A stretch of 64,000 nucleotides of DNA, from positions 434,001-498,000 of the forward strand of contig CAVZEV010000005.1 of the NCBI GenBank assembly GCA_963774405.1. Direction: 5' to 3'. The position numbers were made by a program, and so were the translations under genes. The notes below the pieces were generated by a model. It saw only the letters and a program-made list of their open reading frames with translations, was not told the origin of the DNA and searched no databases. The DNA comes from VRUE01 sp963774405. GTDB lineage: Bacteria; Actinomycetota; Thermoleophilia; Solirubrobacterales; 70-9. This document shows positions 1 to 8,969 of the stretch, piece after piece. Numbering within the stretch: position 1 is the stretch's first letter; every line of letters begins with the position of its first letter.

Positions 1-609
1 GAGGCGCTGGGCGACCTCGCGGCGCTCCCCCCGGGCCGTATCGCCGATCGCTTCGGGCCGCCGGGGCTGGAGGCGCTGCGGCTCGCCCGCGGCGAGGAGG
101 GGCCGCTGCGCCCGCGTCGCCCCCACGAGGAGCTGGTCGAGAGGGTGGAGCTGCCGGAGGGAGCCGCCGGCGGCCAGCTCGACCACGCCCTGGGGCTGCT
201 CGTCGCCCGCCTGCTCGCCGCGCCCCAGCGCCGGGGGCGGACCCTGCTGGGGCTGCGCCTCGGCGCCGAGCTCAGCGCCGGCGGCAGCTGGAGCGTCGAG
301 GTGGGGATTGGGCGGCCGACCACTTCGGCGCGGACCCTGCGCGCGCTGCTGGCACCGCGGCTGGAGACGCTGCCGGGCCCGGCCGTCGCCCTGCGGCTTC
401 GCGCCCTCGGCCTCGGCCCGCCGCTCGGCGACCAGCTCGAGCTCTCGCTGCGCGGCGAAGAGCACCGCCGCCGGCGGCTCGGCGAGGCGATCCGCGAGGT
501 CCGCGCCGCCCAGGGCGCCGACTCGCTGCTGACGATCGTGCCGCTCGACTCCGCCTCCCGCTTGCCCGAGCGCCGGGCGATGCTGACGCCGGCCGCAGGC
601 TCTCGGTAG
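1..609 (+). CDS. imuB: ImuB-like Y-family DNA polymerase, C-terminal part (5' end outside window)
   Basis: The reading frame is open from base 1 to the stop at 607-609, about 202 codons. The visible part begins in the helix-hairpin-helix-like region (DLAALPPGRIADRFGPPG, then LEALRLARGE) and continues through the little-finger part of a Y-family polymerase. ImuB is known as a catalytically weak Y-family protein that bridges ImuA' and the error-prone polymerase DnaE2 in damage-induced mutagenesis. The assignment rests on the HhH-like segment and on DUF6504 and dnaE2 lying just downstream on the same strand. The catalytic palm lies outside the window, so loss of active-site residues cannot be checked. 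Confidence 0.75.
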   Translation, partial: EALGDLAALPPGRIADRFGPPGLEALRLARGEEGPLRPRRPHEELVERVELPEGAAGGQLDHALGLLVARLLAAPQRRGRTLLGLRLGAELSAGGSWSVEVGIGRPTTSARTLRALLAPRLETLPGPAVALRLRALGLGPPLGDQLELSLRGEEHRRRRLGEAIREVRAAQGADSLLTIVPLDSASRLPERRAMLTPAAGSR

Positions 610-691
610 CGCGTCTCTGGCGTCTTGGAAATGACACTTCCGTGACGTTCCGCGCACCACGAGCGCGGAATCGCCTGCGACAATAGGTTCC

Positions 692-1099
692 GTGTTCAGC
701 CGTCGCAAAGAGAGCCTTCGCGAGCTCATCCAGCAGCAGCGCAGGGAGTCCGAGCGGCGCCACGAAGAGTCCGAGCGGCGCCACCAGGAGTCCGAGCGGC
801 GGCACGAAGAGTTCCTGCAGCGCGAGGAGAAGCGCAAGAAGGAATTCGATCGCTACATGGAAAAGCGCGACGAGGAGAGCAGGAAGCGCGAGGCGGAGGG
901 CAGGGAGCGTGAGGCGCGGCTGGAGCTTCTCACCGAGGAAACCCGAGAGTTCAACCGCGAGATCCTGCTTCGCAACGAGAAGGTCTACACGAGGCTGATC
1001 GTGCAGATGGAAGAAAACACGGAGCAGATCCGGGTGAACACGAGGGCCGTACTCAGCGTCCTCGACCGGCTCAACGGCCCCGGCGAAGCCGCCGCTTAG
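692..1099 (+). CDS. Small coiled-coil protein with heptad repeats
   Basis: This is a 135-aa protein from a GTG start. Residues about 18-42 contain three near-identical heptads of the type ESERRHE, and almost the whole chain is predicted charged helix rich in Glu and Arg. No signal peptide, membrane segment or enzymatic motif is visible. It lies between imuB and the DUF6504 gene but is separated from the latter by an operator, so it need not belong to the mutasome. Function is unknown. The DNA repeats within it simply encode the heptads. Confidence 0.6.
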   Translation: MFSRRKESLRELIQQQRRESERRHEESERRHQESERRHEEFLQREEKRKKEFDRYMEKRDEESRKREAEGREREARLELLTEETREFNREILLRNEKVYTRLIVQMEENTEQIRVNTRAVLSVLDRLNGPGEAAA

Positions 1100-1124
1100 C
1101 TCCAGCTTGTTAAGGGCCGGCGCT

Positions 1125-1170
1125 TTGACTTGACTCGGCTCGCCGAGTCATACGAACATACGTTCGTATG
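1125..1170 (+). promoter_or_regulatory. Promoter with LexA/SOS box overlapping the DUF6504 start codon
   Basis: A -35-like TTGACT (1125-1130) is followed 17 bp later by TCATAC (1148-1153). A long inverted repeat, CATACGAAC (1149-1157) and GTTCGTATG (1162-1170), carries the core CGAAC-N4-GTTCG known for actinobacterial and Firmicute LexA. The right arm includes the ATG at 1168, so LexA would cover both the -10 region and the start codon. A second perfect 8-bp inverted repeat (GACTCGGC at 1132-1139, GCCGAGTC at 1142-1149) fills the spacer. Control by LexA is inferred from the motif and from the mutasome genes downstream. Confidence 0.8.
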
Positions 1171-1416
1171 ACTCCAGGATTGCGCAGGCTCTACGTGCCA
1201 CGGCCGGCAAAGGTCGAGGCCGACTCCGCCGGGAGGCCGGTGACGGTCGACGGGTCCGCGGTCGAAGCGGTGCGGGAGGAGTGGGTTGTCGAGGACCGCT
1301 GGTGGACGCCGAACCCGCTCGGCCGCCACTACTTCGAGCTGGTCCTCGCCGACGGCCGCAACCTGGTCGTCTTCCGCAGCATCGTCAGCAGGCGCTGGTA
1401 TCGGCAGCGTGGCTGA
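1168..1416 (+). CDS. DUF6504 family protein of the ImuB/DnaE2 cassette
   Basis: This is an 82-aa protein. The sequence runs from LRRLYVPRPAKV through VREEWVVEDRWWTPNPLGRHYFELVL to a C-terminal RRWYRQRG, which matches the small DUF6504 proteins that sit between imuB and dnaE2 in many actinobacteria. The ATG at 1168 lies inside the LexA box, so translation may be leaderless or nearly so. Its biochemical role is not known. Position and SOS control suggest an accessory function in translesion synthesis. Confidence 0.75.
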   Translation: MTPGLRRLYVPRPAKVEADSAGRPVTVDGSAVEAVREEWVVEDRWWTPNPLGRHYFELVLADGRNLVVFRSIVSRRWYRQRG

Positions 1417-1472
1417 GCCGGTGGCCGCAGTCATGCATCGCTTCTCGCCTTTGCCCCTACGATCTGCTCACG

Positions 1473-1907
1473 ATGGCCCAGCGACTTGCAACGCGCTCCG
1501 ATTGGCTCGCCGCTCACCCTCCCGCTGCGGAGCGTCTGAGCCAGACGCTCGCTGTGGTGGCGCAGCGCACCCGTGCGGGCGAAGACTTCCACCGAGCTGT
1601 TCGGGAGTTCCTCGACGAGTTTGCCCTGAGGGCAGACGAGCGCACTCGTGCCGCCGCCATCGTCGAGAAGCCTCCATCCACCGGGGAGCCTCGCCAGGAC
1701 GCCTATCTCGGCGCATTGGCCGAGCATCTCGCCGTCGCTCATGGGCTCCAGCGACCGGCGTGGTCGGTGGAGTCCGACCGTTTCCTGCCTCGCTTCTGGT
1801 TCGTCAGCGAGGTTCCGGGCTTTCGAGCGATCTCCATAGCCCAGACTCCGGCTGCCTTTCGGCGTCGCAACATCCTCGTGCCCGAGCGCTCCCTGCACCG
1901 TGTTTGA
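1473..1907 (+). CDS. Hypothetical protein paired with a DUF6036 nucleotidyltransferase
   Basis: This 144-aa protein starts at the ATG at 1473 (MAQRLATRSDWLAAH). It is mostly helical, with a conserved-looking C-terminal half ending in RFWFVSEVPGFRAISIAQTP. Only 3 bp separate it from the nucleotidyltransferase gene at 1911, so the two are probably co-translated. Two-gene modules with a nucleotidyltransferase-like second gene are often toxin-antitoxin systems, and this product would then be the antitoxin. That role is inferred from gene order only, since no DNA-binding motif was recognised. Confidence 0.6.
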   Translation: MAQRLATRSDWLAAHPPAAERLSQTLAVVAQRTRAGEDFHRAVREFLDEFALRADERTRAAAIVEKPPSTGEPRQDAYLGALAEHLAVAHGLQRPAWSVESDRFLPRFWFVSEVPGFRAISIAQTPAAFRRRNILVPERSLHRV

Positions 1908-1910
1908 GCG

Positions 1911-2417
1911 ATGGATCGCAGCGAGATAATCGACGCCCTCACGGCCCTCGCCGGCGAGCTGACCCAACGGGGAATCAGCGCGGAGATGTACGTGGTGGGG
2001 GGCGCGGCGATCGCCCTTGCTTTCGACGAGCGGCGCTCGACCCGCGATATCGACGCGGTCTTCGAGCCAAAGGCGGCCGTGTACGAGGCGGCTGCCTCGG
2101 TGGGCGAGCAACGGGGCCTGCCGCCGGGGTGGCTCAATGACGCGGTCAAGGGATTTCTGGCCGGGGACGATCCGGCTGCCGCTCCGGTCCTCGAACTGCC
2201 CGGGTTGCGCTGTCTCACCGCCTCGCCCGAGACGTTGCTGGCGCTCAAGGTCCTCGCGCATCGGGTGGGAGAGGACGAGGCCGACCTGCGTCTGCTGGCG
2301 GACGAGCTCGGTCTGGAAAGCGCCGATGAGGTTCTCTCGATCGCCGAGCGGACCTATGGGGACCGCCTCGATCCAGCCGCCCGCTTCTTCGTCGAACAGA
2401 TCTTCGAGTCGGGATAG
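1911..2417 (+). CDS. DUF6036-type nucleotidyltransferase (AbiEii/MNT superfamily)
   Basis: This is a 168-aa protein. Residues about 26-47 carry the minimal nucleotidyltransferase signature: a glycine-rich VVGGAAIAL followed by the metal-binding pair in STRDIDAVF. The C-terminal half has a helical region (LLALKVLAHRVGEDEADLRLL) typical of DUF6036 and AbiEii relatives. Relatives in this superfamily modify tRNA or proteins in toxin-antitoxin systems. The substrate here is unknown. It sits between the SOS-controlled DUF6504 gene and dnaE2, 24 bp before the dnaE2 start, so it may be transcribed with the mutasome. Confidence 0.7.
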   Translation: MDRSEIIDALTALAGELTQRGISAEMYVVGGAAIALAFDERRSTRDIDAVFEPKAAVYEAAASVGEQRGLPPGWLNDAVKGFLAGDDPAAAPVLELPGLRCLTASPETLLALKVLAHRVGEDEADLRLLADELGLESADEVLSIAERTYGDRLDPAARFFVEQIFESG

Positions 2418-2441
2418 CGCTCCGCCTCTCTCCCGCGGCCG

Positions 2442-5400
2442 ATGAGGCCGGGGGCACCCTACGTCGAGCTGCACGCTCACTCGGCCTTCTCGTTCCTCGA
2501 CGGGGCATCGACGCCGGCCGAGCTGGCGGGCGCCGCTTCGCGACTTGGCTACGAGGCCTTCGCCCTGACCGACCACGACGGGGTCTGGGGCTCGATGGAG
2601 TTCGTCCAGGCCTGCAAGGCGAGCCCGGTCAGGGCGATCACCGGAGCTGAGCTGACGGTGGGGGACGCGCACCTGACGCTCCTGGTCGAAGACGCCTCCG
2701 GCTACCGCAACCTCTGCCGCCTGCTCACGGCTGCTCACTCGCACACGCGCGACAGCTCGCAGCGCAGCGCCGGGCAGCCGTCGGTGACGCTCGCGCAGCT
2801 CGAGGAGCACGCCGGGGGGCTGGTCTGCCTCTCGGGCTGCGCGGGCGCCGGAATGCTTGCCACCGCCTGGGAGCGGGGGGATGCGGCGGGGGGAGCGGAG
2901 GCCGCCCGCGGGCTGCTCGGGATCTTCGGGCGGCGCCGCTTTCGGGTCGAGCTGCAGCGGCCCTTCTGGCGGCGCGACCGCGCCCGCAACCGCTGGCTCG
3001 CCGGGCTGGCCGAGCGGCTGGGGGTGCCCGCTGTCGCCACCGGCAACGTCCACTCCCACACCAGGCGCCGCGCCCACCTGCAGGACGCCCTCGTCGCGAC
3101 TCGGCTGGGGATGACCCTGGAGGAGTCCGAGTCGCTGCGGCGCGGCAACCGCAGCTCGGCCCTGCGCTCGCCGCGGGCGATGGCCGAGTGCTTCGCCGAT
3201 CATCCCGACGCCGTCGCCGAGACCCTGCGGGTGGCCGAGCGGCTCGCGTTCGACCTCGGCCGCGAGCTCGGCTACCGCTACCCGCGCGCCGAGGAGCCGG
3301 GGGTCGACCGCGAGCTGGCCGAGCTCTGCCGCGCGCTGCTGGCCGAGCGCTACGCGGGCTCCCGCCACCGGCCCGCGGCGGAGCGCCGGCTCGAGAGCGA
3401 GCTGGAGACGATCCGCGCCCTCGGCCTCTCCGGCTTCTTCCTCCTCCACCACGACCTGCTGCTGCTCGCCCGCGAGGTCGCCGCCGAGGTGCGCGGTCCC
3501 GACTCGGCCCGCTCGATCCTGCCGCCGGGCCGCGGCCGCGGCTCCAGCGTCAGCTCGGTCGTCTGCTACCTCACCGGCCTCTCCCATATCGACCCGGTCG
3601 CCAACGACCTCAACTCCAGCCGTTTCCTCAACGAGGAGGTCGGCAAGCGAGAGGGGGCGACGATGCCCGACATCGACCTCGACTTCCCGCGCGACATCCG
3701 CGAGGTGCTGATCCCGCGCGTGCACGAGCGCTACGGGGCCGAGCATTCGGCCCTGGTCGCCGCCTTCCCCACCTACCGGCCGCGCGCCGCCGTGCGCGAC
3801 CTCGGCAAGGTGCTGGGGCTGCCGCCGGCGGAGATCGACCGGGTGGCGAAGCTGGTCGGCTTTCACGAGCGCAGCGGCGAGATCGAGAAGGACGTCGTCG
3901 CCGCGATCGGGCCCGAGCGGGCGGCGACGCCGCGCTGGCGGGCGCTGCCGGCGCTCTGCCCGGAGGCGATGGGCCTGCCCCGCCACCCCTCCCAGCACCC
4001 CGGCGGCATGGTGATCTCGACCCGGCCGCTGATCGACGTCTGCCCGGTCGTGCCGGCGGCGATGGCGGGGCGCCAGATCGTCCAGTGGGACAAGGACTCC
4101 TGCAACGACGCGGGCTTCCTCAAGATCGACCTGCTCGGCCTCGGCATGCTCTCCGCGGTCGAGCGCTGCGTCGACGAAGTGCGGCGGACGCGGCGCGAGT
4201 CGCTCGACCTCTCGCGCATCCCCTACGACGACGCCGAGACCTTCCGCTCGATCCGCGCCGCCGAGACCACCGGCGTCTTTCAGATCGAGAGCCGCGCCCA
4301 GATGTCGATGCTGCCGCGCACGCGGCCCTCCAGCCTCGACGACCTCACCGTGCAGGTGGCGCTGGTGCGGCCCGGCCCGATCCAGGGCGGCGCCGTGCAC
4401 CCATATATAGAGCGGCTGAAGCGCCGCCGCGAGGATCCGGGCTTCGAGGTCCCCTACGAGCACCCGCTGCTCGCGGGTGTGCTCGAGTGCACGCTGGGCA
4501 CGATCGTCTTCCAGGAGCAGGTGATCGAAGTGGCGATCGCGCTGGCCGGCTTCAGCCCCGCCCAGGCCGACTCGCTGCGGCGGGCGATGAGCCGCAAGCG
4601 CTCCGAGGCGGCGATTCAGGACCACCACGAGCGCTTCGTCGCCGGCGCCGCGGCGAAGGGAGTCCCCGAGGCGGTGGCCGAGAGGGTCTGGGAGCAGATC
4701 CGCGGCTTCTCGGGCTTCGGCTTCCCCAAAGCGCACTCGGCCGCCTTCGGCCTGCTCGCATACCAGTCGGCCTGGCTGCGGGTCCACCGCCCGCAGGAGT
4801 TCCTCTGCGCCCTGCTCAACGAGCAGCCGATGGGCTTCTACCCGCCCGACGCCCTCGTCCACGAGGCACAGCGGCGCGGCGTCCGCCTCGCCGGCCCCGA
4901 CGCCAACCGCAGCCGCGTGCTCTGCCACGTCGAGCCGATCGAAGGCGAGCCGGCCGTGCGGATCGGCCTCGGCTACGTCAAGGGCGCCCGGGCGGAGGAG
5001 ATGGAGGGCCTGGTAGCAGAGCGCGAGCGCAGCGGCAACTACGCCGGCATCGCCGACCTCGCCTCCCGTTCCGGCGCCGCCCGCGACGCCCTCGAGCGCC
5101 TCGCCTGGGCCGGCGCCCTCGACGACCTCGTCAGGGGCCGATGGGCCGAAAACGTGACATATAGACACGCTTTAGGCCCGTCGGCGGGGTTGCCGGGGCG
5201 GCGGGAGGCGCTTTGGGAGGCTGGGGGGGCTTGGGCGGGGGGGCGGCATGGGGGGGAGCAGATGGCGCTGCCGCTCGAGGCGCCGCGGGCGCCCGAGTTG
5301 AAGCCGCTCGACGAGTGGCAGCGGGCGATCGCCGATTACAGATCGATCGGGATGACGCTGGGTGAGCACCCGATGGAGCTGATGCGGGAAGGACCTCGAC

Positions 5401-5811
5401 CCGAGGCTCCTGCGCAGCGTCGACCTGGAGCAGGCCGAGAACGGCGCCGCGGTCGAGGTGGCCGGGATGGTCGTCGCCCGCCAGCGCCCCGAGACCGCCA
5501 GGGGCATCGTCTTCATGCTGCTCGAGGACGAGGGCGGCACGGTCAACCTGGTCGTGCCCAAGGCCGTCTACGAGCGCTGCCGCGCCGCCGTTCGCGCCGC
5601 CCCCCTGATCCGCGCCAAGGGCAGGCTCGAGCGCCACGAAGGCACCACCAACGTCGTCGTCGACGAGGTGATCGAGCTCGAGCGCCCGGAACCGCGAAAC
5701 GCTGCCGAGGGAAAGCTGCGTCGACGGCCGATCCGCCGCCGCATGCGCGAGCGCGCCGTCGCCGAGCTACGCGCCGTGGCTCCCGGCGCCCACAGCTGGG
5801 GCCGCCGCTGA
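2442..5811 (+). CDS. dnaE2: Error-prone DNA polymerase DnaE2 (ImuC), one frameshift
   Basis: This is a C-family polymerase of about 1,122 aa if one frameshift is corrected. The N-terminal PHP domain (YVELHAHSAFSFLDG, LTDHDGVWG) is followed by the palm with the catalytic PDIDLDFP, a HhH region and a C-terminal OB-fold. Near 5391 the frame changes: MELMRE continues as DLDPRLLRSVDLEQAENG in the +1 frame, consistent with one extra G. The shifted frame then runs through the OB-fold to a stop at 5809-5811. The unshifted frame reads only low-complexity Arg/Gly. DnaE2 works with ImuB in SOS mutagenesis. The frameshift may be an assembly error. Confidence 0.9.
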
Positions 5812-6474
5812 GCACTCGCACGGCTCGGGCATCGGGAAGAGGCGCAGGAAGCGCTTGGCGGCCCGCTTGGAGCCCTCGAGCTCGGCGGCGCCGGAGGCGA
5901 GCGCGTCGTCGAGGGGGAGCCGGCCGGTGAGGATGGCGGCGAGGGCCGGGGCGTCGGCGAGAGCGATCGTCGCGGCCGGGCCCTCGGCGGGGCCCCGCTC
6001 GAGCTCGAGCTCGCCGCCGGCGATCGCGACGCTGAAGCGCTCCTCGCCGATTCCCAACTCGTAGATCGCGGTTAGCTCGCCGGCCGCCTCGGCGTCGAAG
6101 AGCGAGCGCAGGGCGAGGACGATCGAGTCGGCGCCGATCTCCTGCGAGTCGGGCGGGAACGGCGAGCGAGCGCCCCAGGCGCCGAGCTGAGTCACGACGG
6201 GCTCCAGCTCCCGCCCCCACTCGGTCAGCTCGTAGACGGCGGAGGCGGCGGGGGGCGGAAGCTTGCGGTGCCGCACGACGGCGTTCTCTTCGAGCTCCCG
6301 CAACCGGTCTGAGAGGATGTTGGTGCTCGCGTGAGGCAGGCCCGCGCGGAGGTCGGTGAAGCGCTTCGGGCCGAGCAGCAGCTCGCGCACTATCAACAGG
6401 GCCCAGCGCTCTCCCACCAGGTCCAGTGCGTAGGCGAAGCGGCAGGCCTCACCGTAGCTGCGCTTGGTTGCCAT
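5767..6474 (-). CDS. HxlR-family regulator with C-terminal SCP2-like domain
   Basis: This is a 235-aa protein. Residues 1-100 form a winged helix typical of HxlR (CRFAYALDLVGERWALLIVRELLLGPKRFTDLR, then SDRLRELEENAVV). Residues about 115-215 resemble a sterol-carrier-type ligand domain (LRSLFDAEAAGELTAIYELGIGEERF). The gene is divergent from an MFS exporter and shares a 78-bp gap containing an inverted repeat, so it probably controls itself and the exporter in response to a hydrophobic ligand. Its 3' end overlaps the end of dnaE2 by 45 bp in convergent orientation. Confidence 0.85.
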   Translation of the reverse strand: MATKRSYGEACRFAYALDLVGERWALLIVRELLLGPKRFTDLRAGLPHASTNILSDRLRELEENAVVRHRKLPPPAASAVYELTEWGRELEPVVTQLGAWGARSPFPPDSQEIGADSIVLALRSLFDAEAAGELTAIYELGIGEERFSVAIAGGELELERGPAEGPAATIALADAPALAAILTGRLPLDDALASGAAELEGSKRAAKRFLRLFPMPEPCECSAAAPAVGAGSHGA

Positions 6475-6485
6475 AGACGGAGTTT

Positions 6486-6522
6486 ACAACTAGTTAAAAC
6501 GGATAAGCAAGCGAGTAGTTGT
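6486..6522. promoter_or_regulatory. Inverted repeat in the divergent HxlR/MFS promoter
   Basis: ACAACTA (6486-6492) and TAGTTGT (6516-6522) form a perfect 7-bp inverted repeat with 23 bp between them, in AT-rich DNA unlike its surroundings. The site lies between the regulator start (6474) and the MFS start (6553), where an HxlR dimer would be expected to bind. That it is the operator is inferred. Confidence 0.55.
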
Positions 6523-6552
6523 TTTTCTGAACCATCTGCTAAGGTGCCGCCG

Positions 6553-8034
6553 ATGACGAACACGCACGACAGCCGCTGGCTCGCCCTCTACGTCCTCTGC
6601 GCGGGGATGCTGATGATCGTCCTCGACGTGACGATCGTCAACGTCGCCCTGCCGACTATCCAGGACAGCCTCGGCTTCTCCCAGAGTGGCCTTGCCTGGG
6701 TCGTCAACGCCTACCTGATCCCCTTCGGCGGCCTGCTGCTGCTCGCCGGTCGGCTCGGCGACCTGCTCGGGCAGCGGCGCATGTTCCTGATCGGGCTGGC
6801 GGTCTTCGTCGCCGCCTCGTTGCTCTGCGCCGTCGCCGAGAACCAGGCGATGCTGATCGGCGGCCGCTTCTTCGCCGGCGTCGGCGGCGCGCTTGCCTCG
6901 GCCGTGATCCTGGGCATGATCGTGACGATGTTCCCCGAGCCGCGCGAGCAGGCGAAAGCGATCGGGGTCTACGGCTTCGTCGCCTCGGCCGGCGGCTCGA
7001 TCGGCCTGCTGCTCGGCGGCATCCTCACCCAGGCGATCAGCTGGCACTGGATCTTCGTGATCAACCTGCCGATCGGCATCGCCACTGCCTACGGCGCCAG
7101 GCGCCTGGTCGAGGACAAGCCCGGCCTCGGCTTCAAGGCCGGTGCCGACATCCCCGGCGCGGCCCTGATCACCAGCTCGCTGATGATCGGCGTCTACGCG
7201 ATCCTCGGCGTCAGCCAACACGGCTGGGGCTCGGCGCAGACACTGGGCCTCTTCGCCGTCTCCTTCGTCCTCGGCGCGGCCTTCATCTACCGCCAGGCGA
7301 CGATCGAGAACCCGCTGATGCCGCTGCGCCTCTTCCACTCGCGCAACGTGGTCGGCGCCAACCTGATCCAGGCCCTCCTGGTCGCCGGCATGTTCGGCAT
7401 GTTCTTCCTCGGCGCGCTCTACCTGCAGCGGATCCTCGGCTACGACGCGCTGCAGGTCGGCCTCGCCTTCCTGCCGACGACGATCGTAATGGGCACGCTC
7501 TCGCTCGGCTTCTCGGAAAAGCTGATCATGCGCTTCGGCCCGCGCCGCACCCTGATCCCGGGCGTGGTCATGGTCGGGATCGGCCTGCTGCTCTTCGCCC
7601 GCACCCCGGTGCACGGGGACTACGTGACCGACCTGCTGGCGCCGCTGCTGCTGGTCGGGCTCGGCGTCGGCACATCCTTCCCCTCGCTGATGACGCTGGC
7701 GATGTCGGGAGCGACGCCGGAGGATTCTGGTCTCGCCTCGGGCGTGGTCAGCACCAGCATGCAGGTCGGCGGCGCGATCGGCCTCGCCGTGCTGGCGACC
7801 CTCGCCGCCCAGCGCACCGACAACAAGCTCGCCGACGGCGCCGGCAACCTGGCGGCGCTCAACTCCGGCTACCACCTCGCCTACCTGATCGGCGCGATCC
7901 TGGTCGCCGCCGCCGTCGTGATCGCCGTCACCGTCCTGCGCGAAGTCCCGATGCCCTCCCCCGAGGAAATGGCCGAACACGCTCAGGCACCGGCCGGTGA
8001 GCCCGAGGGAGCGCCAGCCTACTCCGAGGCCTGA
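6553..8034 (+). CDS. MFS drug-efflux permease, DHA2 (EmrB/QacA) family
   Basis: This is a 493-aa integral membrane protein with about 14 hydrophobic segments. The N terminus shows LDVTIVNVALPTIQ, the DHA2 motif D1, followed by motif A (GRLGDLLGQRRMF) and motif C-like glycine-rich stretches (GGSIGLLLGGILT). The start at 6553 fits the first transmembrane segment. It probably exports a toxic amphipathic compound by proton antiport, and is controlled by the divergent HxlR regulator. A GC-rich hairpin of the dispersed family lies 5 bp after the stop. Confidence 0.88.
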   Translation: MTNTHDSRWLALYVLCAGMLMIVLDVTIVNVALPTIQDSLGFSQSGLAWVVNAYLIPFGGLLLLAGRLGDLLGQRRMFLIGLAVFVAASLLCAVAENQAMLIGGRFFAGVGGALASAVILGMIVTMFPEPREQAKAIGVYGFVASAGGSIGLLLGGILTQAISWHWIFVINLPIGIATAYGARRLVEDKPGLGFKAGADIPGAALITSSLMIGVYAILGVSQHGWGSAQTLGLFAVSFVLGAAFIYRQATIENPLMPLRLFHSRNVVGANLIQALLVAGMFGMFFLGALYLQRILGYDALQVGLAFLPTTIVMGTLSLGFSEKLIMRFGPRRTLIPGVVMVGIGLLLFARTPVHGDYVTDLLAPLLLVGLGVGTSFPSLMTLAMSGATPEDSGLASGVVSTSMQVGGAIGLAVLATLAAQRTDNKLADGAGNLAALNSGYHLAYLIGAILVAAAVVIAVTVLREVPMPSPEEMAEHAQAPAGEPEGAPAYSEA

Positions 8035-8039
8035 TCTGC

Positions 8040-8084
8040 TCCGGTGCGCTTTTTCCCTGTTATAGGGGGATAAGGCGCACCGGA
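8040..8084. repeat. Dispersed GC-rich hairpin, copy 1
   Basis: TCCGGTGCGC at 8040-8049 and GCGCACCGGA at 8075-8084 form the conserved outer arms of a long imperfect inverted repeat. It lies between the convergent ends of the MFS gene (8034) and a hydrolase gene (8101). The same arms occur at 20602-20648, 58237-58283 and 59597-59642. It may act as a bidirectional transcription terminator or be a REP-like mobile palindrome. Confidence 0.8.
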
Positions 8085-8100
8085 ACGGCGCGGGCTGAAC

Positions 8101-8964
8101 TCAAACGGAACCGAGGGCCCGTGCGAGCCGGCGCGGGTCTTCGAGTTGGGGGTAGTGGGCCAGCTCGGGGAGCTCGCTGACCGCGACCCCCGGGCGGAGT
8201 TCGCGCAGCGCGGCCAGCACCTTTGGGGTCGCCACCGGGTCGCGCATGCCCCAGGCGAGGCTGAGCTCGCCGGGCCAGTCGCGGATCGCGCCGTGCCAGC
8301 GCCCGGCGTGCTCCTCGCGCTGGTCCATGTAGGAGATCAGGCGGTGGCCGAGGGTGCGGCCGCCGTTGTGGCAGACCAGCGACCACTGGTCGGCGGCCTC
8401 CGCCTCGCTCAGCGGGTGAGACTCGGAGAAGACCGAGCCGAACTGGTGGCGGAAGACGCGCTCGCTGGAGAGGCGGGCGAGGAGCGGCCCGAGCGGGCTG
8501 CGCAGCGCCCGCTGCGCCGGCGTCGGGCTGGCCGCTTCCAGCACCATGCTGCCGTTGAAGAGCACGATCGCGGCGATCTCCATCGCCAGCCTGCCCTCGA
8601 GGTCGCGCGCCATCAGCTCGTTGGCGACCGAGGTGCCCATGTCGTGGGCGACGATCAGGACCGGCCGGCCGCCGCCGTGGCGGCGCACCAGCTCCTCGGT
8701 CAGGTCGGCCTGCCAGAAGAGGCTGTAGTCGTGCTCGCGCGGCTTCTCGGAGAGGCCGAAGCCGAGGAAGTCGAAGGCGAGCCGGTTGGGCGGCAGCTCC
8801 TCGTCCAGCAGCAGCCGCCAGTCATAGGAGCTGGAGGGGAAGCCGTGCAGGAGGAGCAGCAGCGGGCCCTCGCCCTGCTGGCGGAGGCTGTGGATGCCGT
8901 AGCCGCGGAACTCCTCGCTCTGTCCACGCGCCTGCCAGGCGTGAACCCGTTCGGTCAGCGCCAC
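8101..8964 (-). CDS. Alpha/beta hydrolase with Asp nucleophile (epoxide hydrolase/haloalkane dehalogenase-like)
   Basis: This is a 287-aa cytoplasmic protein. The oxyanion motif LLLHGFPSSSYDW (about residues 36-48) and the nucleophile elbow VAHDMGTS (about 104-111), with Asp instead of Ser, place it with epoxide hydrolases and haloalkane dehalogenases. The C-terminal ELAHYPQLEDP carries the catalytic His. The cap region contains a FGSVFSESHPLS segment. It is transcribed with another alpha/beta hydrolase 5 bp upstream (8970-9824). The substrate is not predictable from the sequence. Confidence 0.8.
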   Translation of the reverse strand: MALTERVHAWQARGQSEEFRGYGIHSLRQQGEGPLLLLLHGFPSSSYDWRLLLDEELPPNRLAFDFLGFGLSEKPREHDYSLFWQADLTEELVRRHGGGRPVLIVAHDMGTSVANELMARDLEGRLAMEIAAIVLFNGSMVLEAASPTPAQRALRSPLGPLLARLSSERVFRHQFGSVFSESHPLSEAEAADQWSLVCHNGGRTLGHRLISYMDQREEHAGRWHGAIRDWPGELSLAWGMRDPVATPKVLAALRELRPGVAVSELPELAHYPQLEDPRRLARALGSV

Positions 8965-8969
8965 GCGCG

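Noticed and set aside
740..820. 21-bp tandem repeats as a CRISPR or iteron array
   Set aside because: They encode three heptads of a coiled coil in frame and have no spacers.
3188..5164. A 658-codon rightward frame inside dnaE2
   Set aside because: Arg/Pro/Ala-rich composition and no motif; it is the +1 shadow of dnaE2.
1431..5168. A 1,245-codon leftward open frame opposite dnaE2
   Set aside because: It is a shadow of the GC-rich coding strand. Its product is low-complexity with no recognisable motif, whereas dnaE2 has complete conserved domains.
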